A stretch of 64,000 nt of DNA from DATEPR01 sp036273855 (GCA_036273855.1 DASUGU010000007.1:1-64000), one strand, 5' to 3'. Numbered from the stretch's first letter, positions 8,220 to 17,502 are shown. Numbers and translations: made by a program. The notes: generated by a model not told the origin, from the sequence alone.

Positions 8220-9583
8220 CCGCCGTCACGACACCGGGTACCACCGGCCGGACACCGCCCGGCCCGCCGCGCAGCGCGACGCTCGGCCTGCTGCGCAAGC
8301 TGGCCGGCGACCGGCTCGGCCTGATGACCGAGGCCAGGGACACGTACGGCGACGCGGTGCGGGTGGTGATCGGGCCGAAGACGCTGTACATCTTCAACCA
8401 CCCCGACTACGCCAAGCACGTGCTGGCCGACAACTCCGGCAACTACCACAAGGGAATCGGCTACGTCGAGGCGAAGAAGGCGCTCGGCGACGGCCTGCTG
8501 ACCAGTGAGGGTGAGCTGTGGCGCAAGCAGCGCCGCACCATCCAGCCGGTGTTCCAGCACAAGCGGGTCGCCGCACAGGCCGGCATCATCGCCGACGAGG
8601 CCGCCCGGCTGACCAAGCGGCTGCGCGGGCACATCGACGGCCCGCCGGTGGACGTGCTGCACGAGCTGACCGGGTTGACGCTGGGCGTGCTCGGGCAGGC
8701 GCTGCTGGACGCCGACCTGTCGGCGTTCGCGTCGGTCGGCCACTCGTTCGAGCACGTGCAGGACCAGGCCATGTTCGAGATGGAGACCATGGGCATGGTC
8801 CCGCTGTGGCTGCCGCTGCCCAAGCAGCGCCGGTTCCACCGGGCCAAGAAGGATCTGGCCAGGATCGTCGACGTCCTGGTGGCGCAGCGGCAGGCCGAGC
8901 CGACCGACGGCGACGACGTGCTGACCCGGCTCATCGAGTCCACCCGGGCGGAGGCCGACCCGAAGGTCGGCGAGCAGCGGATGCGCGACGAGCTGGTCAC
9001 GCTGCTGCTGGCCGGGCACGAGACGACGGCGAGCACCCTGGGCTGGGCGCTGCACCTGCTGTCCGGGCACGCCGAGGTGGCGGCGCGGCTGCGGGCCGAG
9101 GTGCTGGAGGTGGTCGGCGACCGCGCGCCCGGTTACGCCGATCTGGAGAAGCTCACCTACACGTCGATGGTGCTGTCCGAGACCATGCGGCTGTACCCGC
9201 CGGTGTGGATCCTGACCCGCAACGCGCAGGGCGACGACAAGATCGGCGGCTACCACGTGCCGGCCGGTTCGGACGTGCTGATCTGCCCGTACACCCTGCA
9301 CCGCCACCCGGCGTTCTGGGACGAGCCGGACCGGTTCGACCCCGACCGGTTCGACCCGACGCGGACGGTCAGCAGGCCCCGGTACGCGTACATCCCGTTC
9401 GGCGCCGGCCCGAGGTTCTGCGTCGGCAACCACCTCGGCCTGCTGGAAGCCACTCTCGTGCTGGTCACGCTGATCCGTGAGCTCGACCTGACCACGGTAC
9501 CCGGCTACGACGTGGTGCCCGAACCGATGCTCTCCCTCCGGGTGCGCGGAGGTCTCCCGATGACGGTGCAGGAAGCGAAGTGA
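8216..9583 (+). CDS. Cytochrome P450
   Basis: This 455-residue P450 has all catalytic landmarks. The I-helix oxygen-activation motif is AGHETTAST, the ExxR motif is SETMRLYPPVW, and the heme-binding loop is FGAGPRFCVG. No membrane anchor or fused reductase is seen, so it needs ferredoxin or another partner; none is encoded nearby. The length and RMPPVW-like region suit the group of bacterial P450s that act on hydrophobic or polyketide/terpenoid substrates. The ATG overlaps the DUF1702 stop by four bases. Together with the GMC oxidoreductase it would give the cluster two oxidative steps. Confidence 0.92.
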   Translation: MTAVTTPGTTGRTPPGPPRSATLGLLRKLAGDRLGLMTEARDTYGDAVRVVIGPKTLYIFNHPDYAKHVLADNSGNYHKGIGYVEAKKALGDGLLTSEGELWRKQRRTIQPVFQHKRVAAQAGIIADEAARLTKRLRGHIDGPPVDVLHELTGLTLGVLGQALLDADLSAFASVGHSFEHVQDQAMFEMETMGMVPLWLPLPKQRRFHRAKKDLARIVDVLVAQRQAEPTDGDDVLTRLIESTRAEADPKVGEQRMRDELVTLLLAGHETTASTLGWALHLLSGHAEVAARLRAEVLEVVGDRAPGYADLEKLTYTSMVLSETMRLYPPVWILTRNAQGDDKIGGYHVPAGSDVLICPYTLHRHPAFWDEPDRFDPDRFDPTRTVSRPRYAYIPFGAGPRFCVGNHLGLLEATLVLVTLIRELDLTTVPGYDVVPEPMLSLRVRGGLPMTVQEAK

Positions 9584-9592
9584 GGAACACCC

Positions 9593-10159
9593 GTGACGAC
9601 AGGTAACGGCGAGGCCGACACCAAGACGCTGACGCTGGAGGCGTTCGCGGACACCATCATTCCCGGGGCGAAGCGGTTCCCCGGCGACCGGTCGGTCGCC
9701 GGCGCGTCCGACACCCCGGGCGCAGTCGAGGCGGGAGCGCTGGAACTGCTGGAGACGCCGGCCACCGGTGTCGCGGCGGGTCTGGAACCGCTGAGCCAGG
9801 CGCTCAACCAGCATGCCGTGAACTACGCCGAGCGCAACGGCCTGGCGCTGGACACGGACGTGCCGGCGTTCGTGGCGCTGCCCTTCGACGACCGCACGGC
9901 GCTGATCGCCGAGCTGACCACGCCCGGCCACCCGGAGAAGGACGGCTGGGTGGTGCTGGCGCTGTTCGCCAACATGGCCTACGACACCGCGGCCCACCTG
10001 AACACGGCCGAGGCGCTGGAGTCCGGGCATCCCGGGCTGTTGTCGATGGGCTTCGCCAAGCCGAACGACGACGGCCTGTGGCGGTTCCCGAACTTCTCCT
10101 ACGGCCGCAAGCTGGCCGACATCCACCCGAAGACCACCGAATCAGGGAGCCCGGCATGA
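9593..10159 (+). CDS. Gluconate 2-dehydrogenase subunit 3-like small protein (DUF5987-type)
   Basis: This protein has 188 residues. The segment LTLEAFADTIIPGAKRFPGD is typical of the small subunit that accompanies membrane or soluble GMC flavoprotein dehydrogenases. Its stop overlaps the start of the GMC oxidoreductase as ATGA, which supports a two-subunit enzyme. No Tat or Sec signal is visible, unlike periplasmic relatives, so the complex is expected in the cytosol. The start is GTG with GAGGAAC upstream. The exact family name is from memory and should be treated as likely. Confidence 0.7.
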   Translation: MTTGNGEADTKTLTLEAFADTIIPGAKRFPGDRSVAGASDTPGAVEAGALELLETPATGVAAGLEPLSQALNQHAVNYAERNGLALDTDVPAFVALPFDDRTALIAELTTPGHPEKDGWVVLALFANMAYDTAAHLNTAEALESGHPGLLSMGFAKPNDDGLWRFPNFSYGRKLADIHPKTTESGSPA

Positions 10160-11784
10160 GCACGGCCGAACAGACCGACATCGTCGTCATCGGCAGCGGC
10201 TTCGGTGGCGCCATCACCGCCTACCACCTCGCTGCGGGCGGCGCGAAGGTGATCGTGCTGGAGCGCGGGCCGTGGCTGACCGGCAAGGACTTCGACCACG
10301 ACTACCTGCTCGGCTCGTCCTACACCAAGGTGTTCGACTTCGTCGCCGGTGACGGCATGAGCGTGCTGGGCGGCAACTGCGTCGGCGGCGGCAGCGTGGT
10401 CTACTTCGCGGCGTTACCCAGGGCCCCGCAGTACATCTTCGACCGCCAGGGCGACATCGGCCGCCGGATCTGGCCGGAGAGCGTCAGCCGGGACAGCCTG
10501 GAGCCGTGGTACGACCGGGTCGCCGAGTCGATCCCGGTGAGCAAGCAGGACTGGAACGACGTCAGCTACGCCGGTGGCCTGTGGGCGGCGGCCTGCAACC
10601 ACGCCGGCCGGACGGCCAACCCGGTGCCGGTGGGCGTGGACAACGACCGCTGCACCAACTGCAACTGGATGATGGCCGGCTGCCGGTTCGACGCGAAGCG
10701 GTCGCTGCTGCTCAACTACCTGCCCGGCGCGCTCGCGCACGGCGCGGAGATCCGGCCGCTGCACGAGGTCCAGCACCTGTCGAAGACCGACGACGGCGGC
10801 TACCGGGTGCACTACAACCTGATCGACGACGAGGACTACCGGGTCAGCACCGGCAGCGGCACGATCGACGCGAAGATCGTCATCGTGGCGGCGGGTGCCG
10901 GTGCCACGCCGGTGATCCTGCAGCGGTCCGAGGCGACGCTGGGCACCATGCCGCACGGTGTGGGCCGCTACTTCTCCGGCAACGGCGAGCGGCTGAACAC
11001 GGCGATCATCAACGAGGACCGGGTCCGTGAGGTGCTGGGCCTGGACCGGGGCAACGGGATCGCCTACGAGGCCAACCAGATCGGCAAGGGCCCGGTGGTG
11101 GCGAGCTGGGACAAGGTGGACGGCAGCCTGCCGGAGTTCTCCCGGTTCTCGCTGGAGCAGCTCTACTTCCCGCCGGGCCTGGGCACGATCCTGGCCCAGG
11201 TGCCCGGTGCCACCGGACCGAGCTGGTTCGGCCTGGGCAAGAAGGAACTGCTGTCGCACTGGAAGTCGTGGCTGACGATCTTCCTGATGACCGAGGACAA
11301 CAACGAGGGTGTGTTCGGCCCGCCCCCGCCCACCGGCAACGCGTTCCGCATCTCCCAGCAGATGCTGGGCAGGGGCGCGCTGCGCTACGACCCGACGCCG
11401 CAGACGCTGCGCGGCTGGGCCGAGGCCGACGCCGAGGTCAAGGACATCCTGGAGCGCGACGGCATCGCCACGGTCGCGCCGTGGACCAACGACCTGGTCG
11501 GCGCCTACACGGTGCACCCGCTGTCGTCCTGCCGGATCGGTGACGACCCGGCGACGTCGGCCCTGGACGACCGGCACGAGCTGCGCGGCCACCCGGGGAT
11601 CTTCGTCACCGACGGCTCGGCCGTGCCGACCGGCCTGACGGTGAACCCGGCGATGACGATCGCGGCGCTGGCCGAGCGGGCCATCCCGGGGATCGTCGCG
11701 GCGGCGCGGGAACGCGGCGTCGACGTGAGTTACGGGGCCCCCACCCCGACCAAGGCGGCGTCGAGCGCGCTGACCGCAAGCTGA
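10156..11784 (+). CDS. GMC-family FAD-dependent oxidoreductase
   Basis: This 542-residue flavoprotein belongs to the glucose-methanol-choline/cholesterol oxidase-like family. The N-terminal FAD fold is IVVIGSGFGGAITAYHLAAG followed by a VLERGP strand end. A cysteine cluster (DRCTNCNWMMAGC) is typical of a bacterial subgroup. The C-terminal catalytic His-Asn pair is in HPLSSCRIG and GLTVNPAMTIAALAER. It should oxidise an alcohol or related group in the product of this locus, probably with the small subunit encoded immediately upstream. The start has a CAGGGAG site. GMC-type oxidoreductases also occur in enediyne cassettes. Confidence 0.9.
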   Translation: MSTAEQTDIVVIGSGFGGAITAYHLAAGGAKVIVLERGPWLTGKDFDHDYLLGSSYTKVFDFVAGDGMSVLGGNCVGGGSVVYFAALPRAPQYIFDRQGDIGRRIWPESVSRDSLEPWYDRVAESIPVSKQDWNDVSYAGGLWAAACNHAGRTANPVPVGVDNDRCTNCNWMMAGCRFDAKRSLLLNYLPGALAHGAEIRPLHEVQHLSKTDDGGYRVHYNLIDDEDYRVSTGSGTIDAKIVIVAAGAGATPVILQRSEATLGTMPHGVGRYFSGNGERLNTAIINEDRVREVLGLDRGNGIAYEANQIGKGPVVASWDKVDGSLPEFSRFSLEQLYFPPGLGTILAQVPGATGPSWFGLGKKELLSHWKSWLTIFLMTEDNNEGVFGPPPPTGNAFRISQQMLGRGALRYDPTPQTLRGWAEADAEVKDILERDGIATVAPWTNDLVGAYTVHPLSSCRIGDDPATSALDDRHELRGHPGIFVTDGSAVPTGLTVNPAMTIAALAERAIPGIVAAARERGVDVSYGAPTPTKAASSALTAS

Positions 11785-11824
11785 TCAACGAGTACGAAGT
11801 CCGAAGTATCGGGTGGTGCCCGCG

Positions 11825-12163
11825 ATGGCCAGAACAGTCCTGGAGGAGATGACCACGGTGATGCTCGCCGTGCCGCGTCCCGGCGCGAGTGACGAGGAGG
11901 TGGCCGCCTGGTACGAGTTGAAGGCGCATCTCCTCGAGCGCATCGCGGCGGAGGGCGGTCCGGGCACCGAGGAGACGGCGCGTCAGGCCGTGCTCGCCCA
12001 CCGCAGGTCCGAGTGCCTGCGGGCGGGTGACGGCCCGGACGCCGTCGTCGTCCCGATCACCGGACCGGCCGGCCGCCGCCCGGGGCGCGCCGACCGGTCC
12101 GGTGTGCCGAGGGCCCGGCGCGGGCCGGGTGCCAACCACTGGGGTGAGTCGGCCGCGGCGTGA
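11825..12163 (+). CDS. Small hypothetical protein
   Basis: About 112 residues. The first 50 residues (VPRPGASDEEVAAWYELKAH) look helical, and the C-terminal half is rich in Arg, Pro and Gly and probably disordered. I do not recognise a family. It lies 40 bases after the GMC gene and could be translated from the same message. The start is uncertain because the ribosome site upstream of ATG 11825 is weak. Later ATGs at 11849 and 11861 are possible. Confidence 0.45.
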   Translation: MARTVLEEMTTVMLAVPRPGASDEEVAAWYELKAHLLERIAAEGGPGTEETARQAVLAHRRSECLRAGDGPDAVVVPITGPAGRRPGRADRSGVPRARRGPGANHWGESAAA

Positions 12164-12291
12164 GGAATTCCCGTCCACCCCATGACGGAAACACCGCCAG
12201 CGCCTGAGTGGCGGACTGTTTGCGCAGGGCAGACGGGTCGCACACTGGAGGGTGTCCGAGGTCGGGCCCGGCGGCCAGAAGGGAGCGGAAC

Positions 12292-12705
12292 GTGGCAACG
12301 CACGCGACCGGCCGGGAGCCGGCCAACGCCGAAGCCGAGACCGGCGTCGACACGGCAGCGGAGACAACCACGAGTACGCAAGGGATCGACACGACCGGGG
12401 AACCGGACCGCCCGGACAGTGCCGCGCTCACCCAGCGGCTGATCGCGGCCCTGCGCGGGCTGCCCACGTGGGGCCACCACGAGGTGCTGCGCGAGCGGCT
12501 GATGGCCATGCTGGCCCGGCACGAGCAGACCGGCGACCTGTCCGAATTCGAACATTTCACCGAAAGCCTGGTCATGACCGCGCGCATGGAACGCAGTCCG
12601 GCGTTCCTGGCCACGGCGGCGAACGAGGAGACACCGGCCGAACCCCGGGATCTGCTCGACGTGATCCAGCAGATCGAGGCGCGCAGCGATGACAGCCGAA
12701 CGTAG
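12292..12705 (+). CDS. Hypothetical protein
   Basis: This 137-residue protein has an acidic, Thr/Glu-rich N-terminal 45 residues and a helical remainder (LTQRLIAALRGLPTWGHHEV, LRERLMAMLARHEQ). No family is recognised. The start is GTG with GGGAGCGG just upstream. It overlaps the next gene by 17 bases, so the two are translationally coupled. Its place between oxidative enzymes and TOMM genes suggests a role in the same locus, but this is only context. Confidence 0.6.
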   Translation: MATHATGREPANAEAETGVDTAAETTTSTQGIDTTGEPDRPDSAALTQRLIAALRGLPTWGHHEVLRERLMAMLARHEQTGDLSEFEHFTESLVMTARMERSPAFLATAANEETPAEPRDLLDVIQQIEARSDDSRT

Positions 12706-12988
12706 GCGGCGCAGGCTGAGCATGGGCATGGCGTGTCTGGAGCAGTGGGCCGTGACCGCCAGCCAGGCCCAGAAGAACGCGGTGTACGAGGCGTTGTTCG
12801 CGGTGTCGGACGGCTCGGTGCGCGAGAGTCACAAGGTGCTGGACGACGTCCAACGCAATGGCGAGTACTTCGTCGTGGTTCGCGACAACCTCGTCGTCAA
12901 GGTGGGCATCCACCCATTCAACACATTCAGCATCGTATACATCGGTTCACTCGACGAGGCACCGGATATCGATCTTGACGTGGCGTGA
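12689..12988 (+). CDS. Small conserved-looking protein (possible DUF6235-type)
   Basis: This protein has 99 residues. The pattern LEQWAVTASQAQKNAVYEAL, followed by a variable middle and then FFVVVRDNLVVKVGIHPFN-like strands ending in FSIVYIGSLDEAP, looks like a compact alpha+beta domain. It resembles a small family (DUF6235) seen in Pseudonocardiales, though I cannot confirm this. The fold could suit a small binding protein. It overlaps the upstream gene by 17 bases and is followed by a 121-base gap. Confidence 0.55.
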   Translation: MTAERRRRRLSMGMACLEQWAVTASQAQKNAVYEALFAVSDGSVRESHKVLDDVQRNGEYFVVVRDNLVVKVGIHPFNTFSIVYIGSLDEAPDIDLDVA

Positions 12989-13109
12989 ACGGATCGCGCT
13001 TTGCGCCAACTGGTCGTTCCGGTACGTCTCATCCCGTGCTTGTCTTGGTCAGGTCGGCCGTGTTTACGTGCTGTAGAGGCTCGACGCGAAGAACCGAGGA
13101 GGAAAAGGC

Positions 13110-13658
13110 ATGTCGTCTATGGAGGTTCCCGGCCTCGACGTGTCCGGCAGGGTACGCGCTCGCGACATTCCGATGAGCGCCGTTGCCCACGTTGGCCGCA
13201 GGATGTTGATGATCTCCGGTGCGCTCGACGCCGCCGATCACGACATTTCGATTTCGATCAGCCTGCCCGAGTCCGGTCGTTGGCAGGTGATCAAGTCGGA
13301 GACGAATCTGACCGACCAGACATGGGTCGCTATGCAGATCACCACCGACGATGACACGACATTCGTCAACGATTCCGGTTCGGTGATCACGTCCACGCAG
13401 TTCGGCAAGATGTTCATGACGCCCGACCAGCGCCGACTCACGTTCTACGACGGTGAGGTCCGGCCCGGCGAGTCGGCGATGAAGGTGTTCGACCTGGAGT
13501 GCTCCGCCGGTCGCCCGGCCTACGCGCACGCCCGGTACAGCAGGGTGTCCACGGACACCCAGGAGCAGTCCGCCGAGGCGCTGCAGCGCCTGGTCGCCGA
13601 CGGCATGCCGCAGCGGCCGGTGCTGGAGTTGATCGTGCCGGTCACGGTGATCGGCTGA
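13110..13658 (+). CDS. Hypothetical protein
   Basis: This 182-residue protein is mostly beta-rich (DISISISLPESGRWQVIKSE, TWVAMQITTDDDT, KVFDLECSAGRPAYAHARYS). No signal peptide or membrane span is seen, and I do not recognise the family. It has a strong GAGGAGGAAAAGG ribosome site and is followed by a perfect terminator hairpin at 13684-13719, so it is probably the last gene of its transcript. Confidence 0.65.
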   Translation: MSSMEVPGLDVSGRVRARDIPMSAVAHVGRRMLMISGALDAADHDISISISLPESGRWQVIKSETNLTDQTWVAMQITTDDDTTFVNDSGSVITSTQFGKMFMTPDQRRLTFYDGEVRPGESAMKVFDLECSAGRPAYAHARYSRVSTDTQEQSAEALQRLVADGMPQRPVLELIVPVTVIG

Positions 13659-13683
13659 CCTGACAGAAGTTCGACGCAAACCA

Positions 13684-13719
13684 CGGTGGCGAGACCGGCA
13701 GGTCCCGGTCTCGCCACCG
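13684..13719. terminator. 15-bp perfect stem-loop terminator
   Basis: CGGTGGCGAGACCGG (13684-13698), a 6-base loop and CCGGTCTCGCCACCG (13705-13719) pair perfectly. It lies between the hypothetical gene ending at 13658 and the flavoprotein gene at 13742. No T-run follows, as is common in high-GC actinobacteria. Confidence 0.75.
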
Positions 13720-13741
13720 CCCACCTGAGGGGGCGGCCACC

Positions 13742-15070
13742 GTGCTCACCTTCATTCCCGAGCCCACCCTGCTGGACTCCGCCCGGGGCCGCCAGTGGCC
13801 CGCCTATCCCGGTCCGGCCAGGAGTACCAGGGTGGACACGCCGCCGGCGCGGCCGGACGTCGTGATCGTCGGGGCGGGACCGGCCGGTCTCGCGGTGGCC
13901 TCGGCACTGTGGCATCTGGGTGTGCACGACATCGCCCTGCTGGACCGGACCGGGCCGCCGTGCCGGCGGTTCTTCGACCGGATCGACGGCCTGGAGCAAC
14001 GGGTGCTGCGCTCGCCCTACGACCACCACCCCGGTGTCGAGGGCTACCACGACTGCGAGTTGCTCGACTTCGCCCGCCTGCACTGGGCCTGGCTCAGTCC
14101 GGTGGAGCGCCGGGAGATCCGGATGGCGCAGGCCGGGCACAGATCGGTGGTCCCGGTCGACGTGTTCGAGGCGTACTGCCACCACGTGTCCACGGTGCAC
14201 GGCGTGTACCAGCGGACCTGGCACGCCGACGTGACCGGCGTGGTGCCCGACGGCGACACCGTGCGGGTGCGGTCCCGGGCCGGCGCGACGCTGGCCGCCG
14301 ACTACGCGGTGCTGTGCCTGGGCGAGGAGCGGCAGCCGGCGCCGGACTCGTGGTGGGGCGACGCGTGCCACCGGCCAGAACCCGTGACGTACTGGGACGA
14401 GCCGGTGCCCGCGGGCGCCGAGTCGGTGATGGTGGTCGGCGCCGGACTGACCAGCGCCCACCTGATCACCCAGGCGCTGGCCGACGGCCGCACCGTGCAC
14501 TGGGTGATGCGCGGCGAGGAGCGCTACCAGTGCTCCGATGTCAACGCCTCCTTCTTCCGGGCCGAGGGCCGGGCCCAGTTCGACGGCGTGCCGTGGGACG
14601 AGCGGCTGACCACGATGGGCCGGGAACGGCGGGCGTCGGTGATGTTCGAGTTCCGGCCCGCCCTGCGGGACGCGGAGGCCGACGGCCGGCTGGTGGTGCA
14701 CCGGGGCCGGGAGATCGGCGGAATCACCGGCACCGGTCGCGGTGCTGCCCTGTGTTTCACCGACGGCGTCGCGGTCAGCGCCGAGCACGTGGTGCTCGCG
14801 CTGGGCACGCTGCCCTCGGCCGGCGAGCGGCTGCTGCCGGCCGGACTGGTCGACACCAGGGACGGCTGGCCGGACCTGGACGAGCGGACGCTGGCCTATC
14901 GCGGCGCGCCCAGGGTGTTCGCGGTCGGCGCGGCCGCGGGCATGGTGCTGGGCCCCGCCGCGCGCAACATCGACGGTCACCGGGTGGCCACGGCCAGGGT
15001 GGCGGCGACGATCGCCGCCGGGCTGCGCGCCAGGTCCACTGTGGATGGTTTAGGGAGCGACCGTGGCTGA
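13742..15070 (+). CDS. FAD/NAD(P)-binding flavoprotein (monooxygenase-like)
   Basis: This protein has 442 residues. A first dinucleotide fold (DVVIVGAGPAGLAVASAL) starts at about residue 40, and a second (SVMVVGAGLTSAHLITQAL) starts near 230. This is the two-nucleotide-fold plan of flavin-containing monooxygenases and thioredoxin-reductase-like enzymes. A closing segment (RVFAVGAAAGMVLGPAARNI) matches the C-terminal FAD contact. The FMO fingerprint is not clearly present, so reductase or oxygenase function is open. It starts a three-gene unit with the small protein at 15063 and the AhpD-like protein at 15559. Confidence 0.75.
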   Translation: MLTFIPEPTLLDSARGRQWPAYPGPARSTRVDTPPARPDVVIVGAGPAGLAVASALWHLGVHDIALLDRTGPPCRRFFDRIDGLEQRVLRSPYDHHPGVEGYHDCELLDFARLHWAWLSPVERREIRMAQAGHRSVVPVDVFEAYCHHVSTVHGVYQRTWHADVTGVVPDGDTVRVRSRAGATLAADYAVLCLGEERQPAPDSWWGDACHRPEPVTYWDEPVPAGAESVMVVGAGLTSAHLITQALADGRTVHWVMRGEERYQCSDVNASFFRAEGRAQFDGVPWDERLTTMGRERRASVMFEFRPALRDAEADGRLVVHRGREIGGITGTGRGAALCFTDGVAVSAEHVVLALGTLPSAGERLLPAGLVDTRDGWPDLDERTLAYRGAPRVFAVGAAAGMVLGPAARNIDGHRVATARVAATIAAGLRARSTVDGLGSDRG

Positions 15071-15530
15071 GGATGGCGACCTGGACACGAGATTCGGTAT
15101 GCCGGCCGTCGACCAGCCGGCACTGACCGAGGTGGGCGTGATCCTGTCCGGGCTGGACACCGACCGCCTGCTGGCCGGGCTGGGCGTGGCCACCGCCGGC
15201 AACGACCCGACGGCGGCGGTGCTGCGGGTGGACCAGTTGCGGCACGGGGACGAGCAGGGCATGGCCGACGCGGTGGTGGCTGGCGCCCAGAAGTGGCTCG
15301 CGGTCCGCGACATCCTGGCCGCCAAGGACCAGGGGCCGTCGGTGTCCGCGTCCATCCGGCAGGCGTGGGCCCGCGCGCTGCGCACCGTGCGGGCCGCGGA
15401 GAACGACATCACCGAGCCGGTCGGGCTGGCCGGCCGGGCCTACCTCGCCGCGTGCTGGCTGCGCTGCACCGAGGTGGACCGCCTGGCGCGCCAGCTGCCG
15501 CCCAGGCACAGCGCCGTGTCCACCAGATGA
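15063..15530 (+). CDS. Hypothetical helical protein
   Basis: This 155-residue protein has no recognised family. It looks largely helical (IRQAWARALRTVRAAENDIT, LAGRAYLAACWLRCTEVDRL). The GTG start overlaps the flavoprotein stop by 8 bases, with GGGAGCGACC upstream, which indicates translational coupling. It could be a partner of the flavoprotein or of the AhpD-like protein 28 bases downstream. Confidence 0.6.
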   Translation: MAEDGDLDTRFGMPAVDQPALTEVGVILSGLDTDRLLAGLGVATAGNDPTAAVLRVDQLRHGDEQGMADAVVAGAQKWLAVRDILAAKDQGPSVSASIRQAWARALRTVRAAENDITEPVGLAGRAYLAACWLRCTEVDRLARQLPPRHSAVSTR

Positions 15531-15558
15531 CCCTGCACCACCGAGCCGGGAGGATCAC

Positions 15559-16110
15559 GTGCCGTACCTGAGGTCGCTGCCGGAGGACGGGATGCTGCTC
15601 GACGTGTTCCGGGCCTACCCGACGACGTCCAAGCCGCTGCTGTACTACCACGAGATCGTGATGCGCGGGCCGTCCCCGTTCACCGTGGGCGAGCGGGAGC
15701 TGATCGCCGCCTACGTGTCCGGCGTCAACGACTGCGCCTACTGCCACGGCGTGCACACCGAGACCGCGCAGGCGTGCGGCGTGCCCGCCGGCGTCGCGTC
15801 CGCCGCGGTGGCCGACCTGGACTCGGCGGACGTGGCCGAGAAGATGCGGGCCGTGCTGCGCTACGTCGGCAAGCTGACCCGCACGCCGGGCGAGTTGACG
15901 CAGGCGGACGCGGACGCCGTGCTGGCCGCGGGCTGGGACGAGCAGGCACTGCACGACGCGGTGATCGTCTGCGCGCTGTTCAACTTCATGAACCGGATGG
16001 TCAACGGTCTGGGCGTGCGCGGTGACGCAGACTATTTCGCGTTGTCCGGCAAGCGATTGGCCGACATCGGCTATACCGGCCTGAATGGACTCGTGCCCGG
16101 CCCGGCCTGA
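15559..16110 (+). CDS. AhpD-like / carboxymuconolactone decarboxylase family protein
   Basis: This 183-residue protein carries the AhpD core ISGVNDCAYCHGVHTET-type motif (VSGVNDCAYCHGVH), with the CxxC and downstream His used in thiol-dependent peroxidase chemistry. It belongs to the peroxidase-related branch of the CMD family, which forms all-helical multimers in the cytosol. It may detoxify peroxides or catalyse a redox or isomerisation step on a pathway intermediate. A second, longer member follows at 16194. The start is GTG after GGGAGGATCAC. Confidence 0.85.
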   Translation: MPYLRSLPEDGMLLDVFRAYPTTSKPLLYYHEIVMRGPSPFTVGERELIAAYVSGVNDCAYCHGVHTETAQACGVPAGVASAAVADLDSADVAEKMRAVLRYVGKLTRTPGELTQADADAVLAAGWDEQALHDAVIVCALFNFMNRMVNGLGVRGDADYFALSGKRLADIGYTGLNGLVPGPA

Positions 16111-16193
16111 GCACGAAGGAAGATCCCCGCCAGGCGCCACTGACCTAACCTGGCGCTTGTTGCCGTGTGTCCTTGCCGTACCAGGGAGGTCCC

Positions 16194-17255
16194 GTGTCCG
16201 GAACCGTGCTGCGCACCGCGCTCCGCCGATCGCTGGCCCAGATCCGGTACGTCGACCCGGTCCGGCCGAACGCGGCCACCGGCCTGGTCGGCGACGTGTA
16301 CCGGCAGATGGAGGACGAGTTCGGCATGCTCGCGCCGCCGGTCGCGCTGCACTCCCCCGCGCCGACCGTGCTCGCGGCGAGCTGGCTGATCCTGCGGGAG
16401 ACCCTGCTCGTCGGCGGGCACGCCGGCCGGGCGGCCAAGGAGGCGGTGGCCTCGGCCGTGTCGGTGGCCAACGCCTGCCCGTACTGCGTCGAGGTGCACT
16501 CCACGGCACTGCGCGGCCTGTCCGCCGGTGCCGCGGCCGACGCGATCAGCGCGGGCCGCATCGACAACGTGGACGACCCCGGCATCTCGGTGCTGGCCGA
16601 GTGGGCCCGCTACACCGGTGACCGGGCCAGGGGTTACGCGGTGCCCGCACCGGCAGAGCAGGCGCCGGAACTCGTCGGTGTCGCGGCGACCTTCCACTAC
16701 CTCAACCGCATGGTCAACATCTACCTGGCCGAGTCGCCGCTGCCGCCGGGCGCGCCGGACGCCGCCAAGAACGTGGCCCGCTGGCTGCTGGCCAAGGTGA
16801 TGCGCCCTGCGGTGAGCCGGGCGCCCGGGCTGTCGCTGCGGCTGCTGCCCGACGCGACGCCGGCCGCCGACCTGGCGTGGGCGGCGGGCAACCCGACCGT
16901 GGCCGCCGCGTTCGCCAGGGCGTGCGCCGCGGTGGACGCCGCGGCCGACGACGCCGTCCCGGAGGGCGTCCGGACCGTCGTGCGGGACCACCTGGCCACC
17001 TGGACCGGCATGCCGCCGGGCCCGAGCCGTGCCTGGGTGACCGACGCGGTCGCCGGGCTGCCGGACGGCCAGCGCGGCGCCGGACGGCTGGCGCTGCTCA
17101 CCGCGGTCGCGTCCTACCAGGTCGACCAGCAGGTGATCGACGAGGCGGGCCGGGGCGACGCCGATCTGGTCACGTTGACCTCGTGGGCCAGCCTGACCGC
17201 CGCCCGCCGGATCTGTTCCTGGACCGCGGTGCGCGCACCGGTGCGCGAGGGTTGA
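16194..17255 (+). CDS. Long AhpD-like / carboxymuconolactone decarboxylase family protein
   Basis: This 353-residue protein has an N-terminal AhpD domain with SVANACPYCVEVHSTALRG, the CxxC-His signature. The C-terminal ~180 residues seem to repeat the fold in degenerate form (helical, but without a second CxxC), so this may be a fused or duplicated member. CMD proteins are usually 110-200 residues. The GTG start is supported by GGGAGG four bases upstream. It is separated by 84 bases from the shorter AhpD-like gene and may have its own promoter. Confidence 0.8.
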   Translation: MSGTVLRTALRRSLAQIRYVDPVRPNAATGLVGDVYRQMEDEFGMLAPPVALHSPAPTVLAASWLILRETLLVGGHAGRAAKEAVASAVSVANACPYCVEVHSTALRGLSAGAAADAISAGRIDNVDDPGISVLAEWARYTGDRARGYAVPAPAEQAPELVGVAATFHYLNRMVNIYLAESPLPPGAPDAAKNVARWLLAKVMRPAVSRAPGLSLRLLPDATPAADLAWAAGNPTVAAAFARACAAVDAAADDAVPEGVRTVVRDHLATWTGMPPGPSRAWVTDAVAGLPDGQRGAGRLALLTAVASYQVDQQVIDEAGRGDADLVTLTSWASLTAARRICSWTAVRAPVREG

Positions 17256-17502
17256 CGTCAGACTGCCGGCCGGACGACCACACGACCGGCAGCCGGACCT
17301 CCAGGATCCCGCCACGGCCGTCGTGGCGTTAGTGCCCCCGCCACCTCATACGGGGTGAAACCGTCTGCCGCAACCATGAATATCCCATGGGTGCGCGGTG
17401 ACACCGGCACTGGCGACCGGGACGGTTCCGGCCGACCATTCCCGTGACGACGGCGCTGCGAACCTGTCGGGCCGCACCATTTCTGCGGACAAGGGGACTG
17501 TC

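Noticed and set aside
8051..10126. A 691-codon open frame on the minus strand opposite the P450 and its neighbours
   Set aside because: It is a by-product of high GC content. The plus-strand P450 and small subunit have clear motifs and ribosome sites, and the antisense product shows none.
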